Assembly (NCBI GenBank): GCA_946807835.1
Contig: OX327686.1
Coordinates: 14,012,001-14,076,000, forward strand
Length of the DNA: 64,000 nucleotides
Direction of reading: 5' to 3'
DNA from: Ailanthus altissimus
Taxonomy: Eukaryota > Streptophyta > Magnoliopsida > Sapindales > Simaroubaceae
Shown: in pieces, positions 58,542 to 64,000 of the stretch
Position numbering within the stretch: position 1 is the first letter of the stretch
Layout of the letters: every line of letters begins with the position of its first letter
The notes under the pieces: generated by a model
The model's database searches: none
Seen by the model: the letters and a program-made list of their open reading frames with translations, nothing else
Told to the model about the DNA's origin: nothing
Made by a program: the position numbers and the translations under genes

Positions 58542-61438
58542 ATGGCTACCCATAAGTATGAAGTTGAGAAGTTTAATGGACAAAACTACTTCAACTTATG
58601 GAAGGTCAAGGTAATAGTTTTATTGGTGAGTCAAATGCTTGACTCTGACTTTAAGGAGACTATAATAACCACCAATAAGGAAAACAAGCCAGAAACATCG
58701 AAGTCTGACCTAGATCGTGATTCCATATAGAAGAAGGCCTATAATACTATAGTTCTTTCATTTAGTGATGAAGTCTTGAGGGAGATTGTTGGTGACGAGA
58801 GGTCTTTAGAAGAAGCTTAATGACATTTATATGACGAATTCATTGGAAAATTATTTACATATAAAGAATAAGCTATATTAGTTGTCCATAACTGATGGGG
58901 TAGAAGATTATATCAACAGATGCAACAAGATTATCATCGATAGTGAGACGATTAACATCAAGACTGAAGATGATGATAAAGCTATAATCTTGTTAAGTTC
59001 GCTCCCATTGAGTTATGAGCACTTGGTTAATACTCTCTTCTGTGGTAGGGAGTCACTAACAATGACAGATGTCAAGACCTCTCTAAACTCAAAGGAATTA
59101 GAAAAAATATTAGAGACTAATATAGTAGATAGACCATTTATAAGAGGAAGGTCTGATAAAAGAGAATGAAAGAGAAAGAAAAAGAAAAATAAAAATGACT
59201 TATCGAAGTCAAATGGCAAACCTAAGACTTACTTTTATTGCAAGATAGAGGGATACTTCATTATGGATTTCCCATAAAAGAAAGACAAGATAAAGGACAT
59301 GAGGAAGAATGGTGTTCTGTAGTAGTCTATAAAGAAGACTATGATAGTGCAGAAACTTGATTGCCTTTAATATGAAGAACGTTGGTGAATGGATACTTGA
59401 CTCTGATTGCACTTATCATATGTATTCAGATAAAACCTTGTTTATCAATTATTAGCCTATTAGTGGAGCAAAGTATTAACGGGTAATGACATGGCATGTC
59501 TAGTTATTGGGATTGGTAGTACTAAATTAAAACTACATGATAGAATGTGAGAGAGTTATTGAATGTAAGACATGTTCTTAACTTAAAGAGAAAATTGTTA
59601 TCTATAGAAAAGCTAGATCAAGTTGGATGTTCATTCAAAGCTGAAAACGGAATACTAAGAATGATTAAGAGTTCTATGGTAGTAATAAAATATGAGAAAT
59701 GTAACGGGTTATATGTATTGCTTGAAGAAGTTATAATTGGTTCTGCATCCATTGGTGCTGAAAGTGAGAATATGTAAACTAAGTTATAGCATATGAGATT
59801 AGGAGACTTAAGCAAAAAATGTCTCAAAAAGAAGATTCAGCCTTTAGGGTTTTATAAAGATTGTGTGCATGAGAAAGCACATAAAGTCAAGTTCAACACT
59901 GGTGAACATAAAACCAAAGGGGAACTAGATTATATACATTTAAATTTATGGGACTTACACAAACTACAACTCATTATAAAGCTAGATACTTTTTAACACT
60001 CATTGGTGACTTTTATAGGAAGTTGTGTGTGTATGCGTTGAAAAGTAAGGAATAAGTATTTGAGACCTTTAAAGCTTGAAAGGTATTTGTAGAGAATCAA
60101 ACTAGTAAAAGAGTCAAGAAACTTGGGAAAGATAAATTATCTTGAGTTTTACAATACTAAGTTTGATAGTTTATGTGCCAAGCATAGTATTACAAGGTAT
60201 AAAACTATGAGATCAACACTATAATAGAATATGCAAGCCAAAAGGATGAATAGAACCTTGCTTGAGAGAATAAGATGTACTGACCAATGTTAGGTTGCCT
60301 AAAGCATAATAGGGGGAGGCGGTAGTCACAACAGCCTATTTGATCAATAGAAGTTCTTCCTCAGCAATGGACTTTATAACACCAAAAGAGAGGTGGTCAG
60401 GAAGTACTCCAGAATATGATCATCTAAGGGTATTTGGATGCCCCCACCTTTGTACATATAAAACAAGGAATTGGAACAAAGATCTTTGAAAAAGATATTC
60501 GTGGGATATCCAAAATAGGTTAAGATATACAAGGTTTAGTGCACAGAGTTGAATCCGCCAAAGAGTATCATAAAAAGAGATGCGAGGTTCAATGAATTAG
60601 TTGTGATGGAGATTAGTCAAAGGACAGAAGTGAAGGAGATAGAACTTGTGCCTAAAATAGTTTTACAATGAATCAGCAAAGGCATATACTCAAGGTCCTT
60701 GATAAATCAAAAATGTCTTATGCAAAAGCTATATCAATTCCATTGGCTATACATTTTAAGTTACCAGTAGCACAGTCACCATAAACTAAATAAGAGAAAC
60801 TAAAAATGCAAAATGTGCCATATATAAACACTGTGGGATGCATACATGTGTGCAATGGTATACATAATGCATGATATAGCTCAAGTAAAGAGCATGGTGA
60901 GTAGATATATGGCCAATCCAGATAAAGAATATTGGGTTGTTTTTAAATGGAATATGAGGTACTTGAAGGGAACATTAGAGCATAGTTTGCTATACAAAAG
61001 GGCAAGTATAAATAGTAAAATATTAACGGAGTATGTAGACTCAGATTATAGGGGTGACCTTCATAAAAGAAGGTCATTGACTAGGTTTATATTCACATTG
61101 TTTAAATGTAGTGTGTGCTAAAAATCAATTTTGCAACATGTGGTCGTACTATCAACGATAGAGGTTGAGTGTATAGCTATTAGGAAAGCTATAAAAAAGG
61201 TCATATGGTTAAAGAAGTTATATCAAGACCTAGTAAGAACTAAGAAAGTGAAAACTTGTATGCCTTGTGATAGCCAGAGTGCCTTACATCTAAACAGGCA
61301 TCAAATGCTTTAAGGAAGATCAAAACACATTTATGTAAGTTTACATTTCATTAGCGATGTTGTACAAAGTGGCGAAGTTAGTTTAGTGAAGATATCAACG
61401 ACAGAAAATTCCACCAATATGTTGATTAAGCCACTGCA
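58542..61438 (+). pseudogene. Copia-F gag-pol relic with internal deletion
   Basis: The gag starts MATHKYEVEKFNGQNYFNLW at 58542 and continues with IILLSSLPLSYEHL, in an open frame at 58882-59169. A protease-like GEWILDSDCTYHM lies near 59385. The pre-integrase frame at 59547-59777 shows RHVLNLKRKLLSI and NGLYVLLEEVIIGS. Integrase remnants run to about 60600 (KRMNRTLLERIRC). Most of the reverse transcriptase is deleted between about 60640 and 60800. RNase H resumes with AMVYIMHDIAQVKSMVSRYM (60849), YVDSDYRGDLHKRRS and VECIAIRKAIKKVIWLK, ending with MLIKPL near 61436. An Athila-like LTR begins right there. Confidence 0.85.
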
Positions 61439-62510
61439 TGATAATGATTATTTATATATATATATATAATTTGTCTTATTTTAGCTTAATAATTGTTTAA
61501 TTTTAAGGAATTAGATGGTTATTTATGCTTGAGGTAGTTATTTTATAGGGATTGAGCATAAAGAGATGAAAATAGAAGAATTGGAGCAAAAACACGAAGA
61601 ATATAGATTAATCAAGCATAAATAAGACAAGTAAAGAAAATAGTTTAACACCACAACACTATATAAGTGAACACTGCAACATTCTAAAGAAGAAAACCCC
61701 AAAATTCTAGTAGTTAAACACTACAATGCTAGCCAAGAAACTCTGCAGCGCTACAACTAAAGAAAAAGAAAGAAATCCTAAGTCACAATGCCATAGCACT
61801 ACACTTATACCGCCACAGTAGTAGGGTAATTTTGTAGAAATTCCGTAGTGCTGAAGAATTAACGTTGTGGTGCTAGCTCGCTGAACTGGAAAATACATTG
61901 TGCTAAAAGGATTTTGATTTTTAATACTCCAAGCTTCCCTATATAAACCTCAGGTATCCCAGCCATCAAACATAACTTAAAGAGAGCCAAAAAAAAGCAA
62001 TTCTTGAAAGAGAAAGCAAGAGCAATAAAGAAAATCAAAAGTCTGGTAATTCAAGCAATATCTAGCTAGAGATTGGAGATTGAAGTATTACTTCATATGC
62101 AAATATTTGGTTTGCTTTTGGTTGTAATCATGATTATTTTATTTTTTATTTTTTTATTTACTTTAGAACTCTTGTGATTATGAACTAATTTTATTTTCTA
62201 AAGGTATAATCTTAATCTCAATATGTTTGCTTTATTGTTTCAATATTATGAACTCAATTTTAATTATTTACTTTATTGGTATTTAATGCTTTCAATTTAC
62301 CTGGCCATTAATTGAATGATCTAGGAATACTTAGATGACCTTGAAAAAGGCATCTTTGTATTAAACCTAAGACAAACATGTTTTTTGCATTATTACTAGG
62401 GAATTTATTATTTATTCTTTTCACCAATACTAATACTAATCCATCATGCTTTTAATTCAAGACTTTCTTTTCTTTTCTTTCTTTCTTTTTCTTAATTTTT
62501 ATAGTTTTTT
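61439..62510 (+). mobile_element. Athila-like LTR copy 3, 3' end missing
   Basis: Starts TGATAATG, like copy 2 (TGATAAGG), and has the same architecture. A GC-richer island lies at 61640-61875 (CTGCAGCGCTACAAC, CATAGCACTACAC), then TATATAAA at 61940-61947, then ATAATCTTAATCTCAATATGTTTGCTT, matching TTAATACTTGAACTCAATATGTGTGCTT of copy 2. The terminal part with TCCCTGTGAG ... CGCATCA is absent and the sequence passes directly into gag leader. Confidence 0.65.
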
Positions 62511-62518
62511 AGTAGTTT

Positions 62519-63427
62519 ATGTGCAAAGCTATAAGTGTTGACTTGACTTCTTTCGATCCTGAAATAGAAAGAACACTTCGAAGACTATGTCGAAGCAAAA
62601 CCAAGCAACAACCATGAACAATCAGATCTAGAATGCAAAAATTCAATATCAGATAGTGACTGAAGCACATCAATCTTTGGGGGATTATATAGTACCAATA
62701 GTATATCATATACATTCAAGCATACAAAGACCAACTATAAATGCAAATAACTTTGAAATTTAGTGAACCACTATATGATGATCCTAATGAGCACATCGTA
62801 AATTTTCTATAATTTTGCAATACTTTCAAATACAACGGGATCTCAGATAATGCAATCATATTTAGGTTGCTTCCATTCTCACTAAGTGATAAAACTAAAC
62901 GTTGGTTGATGTCATTACTATCTGAATCTATAGCCATATTGGATGACTTGGTTCAAATTTTTTTGCGTTTTAGCTAAATTCTTTCTACCAACAAAGATTG
63001 CAAGGAGAAAGAATGATATAACATCTTTTGTTCAATTTTATAAAAAGTCTTTGTATAAAGCATCGGAAAGATTCAAAGACATGTTGAGGAAGTACCATCA
63101 TCATGGGTACCAAAATTGCTACTAGTTTAAACATTCTATAATAGACTTGTAAGGCATGTAAGGACTATAGTTGATATAGCCGCTAGAGGAGCTTTTATAA
63201 TTAAGTCTATAGATAATGCATATAATTTACTTAAAGAGATGGCATCTAATAGCTATCAATGGCAAGCTAAAAGAGTTATACCAAGGAAGATTGCAAAAAT
63301 CCATGATATAAAGGTATTTACAACATTAGCTGCTCAAGTCAATCTACGTTCAAAGAAGTTTGATGTAATATAAATGAATGCCATAAAATCTCAAAATACC
63401 ACTAATAGAGACGCAAAAGCATTAGTA
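62519..63427 (+). pseudogene. Athila-type Gypsy gag relic
   Basis: Starts at an ATG (62519) reading MCKAISVDLTSFDPEIERTL, with the FDPEIERT block typical of Athila gag. It stops after about 32 codons. In shifted frames it continues with DDPNEHIVNFL (62775), NGISDNAIIFRLLPFSLSDK (62835-62895), ITSFVQFYK (63020), ERFKDMLRKYHHHG (63068) and NLLKEMASNSYQWQA (63227-63270). These are in family order, and no pol is reached before the next LTR-like start at 63428. This gag identifies the LTR family of copies 1 and 2. Confidence 0.8.
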
Positions 63428-64000
63428 TGATTTGCACCCAACTTTCATATTTTACTCTAAATCATAAATATTTATCTATTTAATTGTGTTTTTTTTATCA
63501 TAAACATATGCATAGCAGAAAATATGACGTATAAGAATAAACGGGAGGTGAATCAGACATCAAACAAACAAATTACGCTCAAAATACGAAACGGGTACCA
63601 GGACTGGGCGCTGCAGCGCCCATGACTAAATGCCGTGGTGCTTGTGGCAGTGAATAGTATCAGAGGAACAATATTTTGCTACAGTAACTCATAAACAGTA
63701 TTTTGAAAACAAAAACCTATAAATAAAAAGACAAAAACCCTAAGAGGGGAGAGAAAAAAGAGAAGAAAAGAGGCAAAAACTTAGAGAATGAATTCATAAC
63801 ACAAAATCAAATATCAAAGTTAAAGATTGAAGAACCAAGATCAAGAATCAAGTTTCAAGTCAAGATTGAGGGAGAAGCACATCAATGAGTCACTTTGATT
63901 AGTTTTTCTTCTCTTTCTTTATCATTATATTCTTGTTCTTGTTGATCTTTATAAATTGATTAGATACTTTTGATTTTGTGATGGGCTAAATTGTTCATCT
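63428..64000 (+). mobile_element. Start of another LTR, running off the window
   Basis: TGATTTGCACCC opens a non-coding segment. It carries a GC-rich island at 63600-63655 with the perfect palindrome TGGGCGCTGCAGCGCCCA (63605-63622), then TATAAATA (63719-63726) and A-rich leader-like sequence (AACCCTAAGAGGGGAGAG). The design is that of the other LTRs here. Family and end are not visible. Confidence 0.5.
63605..63622. promoter_or_regulatory. Perfect 18-bp GC palindrome upstream of a TATA box
   Basis: TGGGCGCTGCAGCGCCCA is self-complementary over its whole length and lies about 97 bp upstream of TATAAATA at 63719. Confidence 0.8.

Noticed and set aside
1..64000. A previously undescribed multi-gene system (defence, biosynthetic cluster or similar)
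   Set aside because: Apart from the MYB gene, almost all coding-like sequence that could be recognised belongs to known retrotransposon or Mutator families; only two short unidentified relics remain. No co-oriented set of intact unknown genes exists here.

Overview
The window is AT-rich nuclear DNA of a eudicot plant. It holds one apparently intact host gene, an R2R3-MYB transcription factor with the canonical three-exon structure. Almost everything else recognisable is decayed transposable-element sequence. There is no operon structure, CRISPR array, rRNA gene or convincing tRNA gene. No species is inferred. All calls come from reading motifs by eye, so lineage names (Tat/Retand, Athila, Tekay, Galadriel, Mutator) rest on hallmark motifs and not on alignments.

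Layout. 0-8 kb: short tandem repeats, then a Mutator-like transposase pseudogene on the minus strand, cut in two by a long solo-LTR-like element ('R family', copy 1). 8-15.5 kb: the low-repeat part of the window. The MYB gene lies at 12195-13379 on the minus strand and encodes a predicted 306-aa protein with an intact bHLH-interaction signature, resembling TT2/proanthocyanidin-type MYBs. A TATA box and a (TA)12 tract precede it. 15.5-22.5 kb: a Copia relic split by R copy 2, then R copy 3, then a chromodomain Gypsy relic whose protease is fused by deletion to the integrase tail, with its 3' LTR.

23.5-56.2 kb looks like one old Tat-type Gypsy element on the plus strand. Its LTR end and primer-binding site lie at 23.76 kb, gag at 30.7-31.45 kb and pol at 52.5-56.15 kb. 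It has been blown apart by later insertions: Copia-D (24.1-29.8 kb, itself carrying an R fragment and an Athila-like solo LTR), R copy 4 (carrying a 2267-bp Tekay-like solo LTR with an exact ATAAA duplication) and Copia-C (36.8-52.5 kb). Copia-C carries another Athila-like solo LTR with an exact GTAAT duplication. Its right LTR is interrupted by R copy 6, which is in turn interrupted by Copia-E. That is nesting four deep. 56.2-64 kb: a 146-bp captured fragment of the Tat RNase H region bounded by a 16-bp duplication, an unidentified coiled-coil coding relic, Copia-F, an Athila LTR with gag, and the start of one more LTR.

The most unusual recurring signal is a short GC-rich, palindrome-rich island built from words such as GCGCTGGGGCG, sitting in U3 just upstream of the TATA box. 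It occurs in nearly every LTR family here, Copia and Gypsy alike, although the surrounding LTRs do not resemble each other. Several islands contain perfect 16-18 bp palindromes. No wholly new gene system was found.
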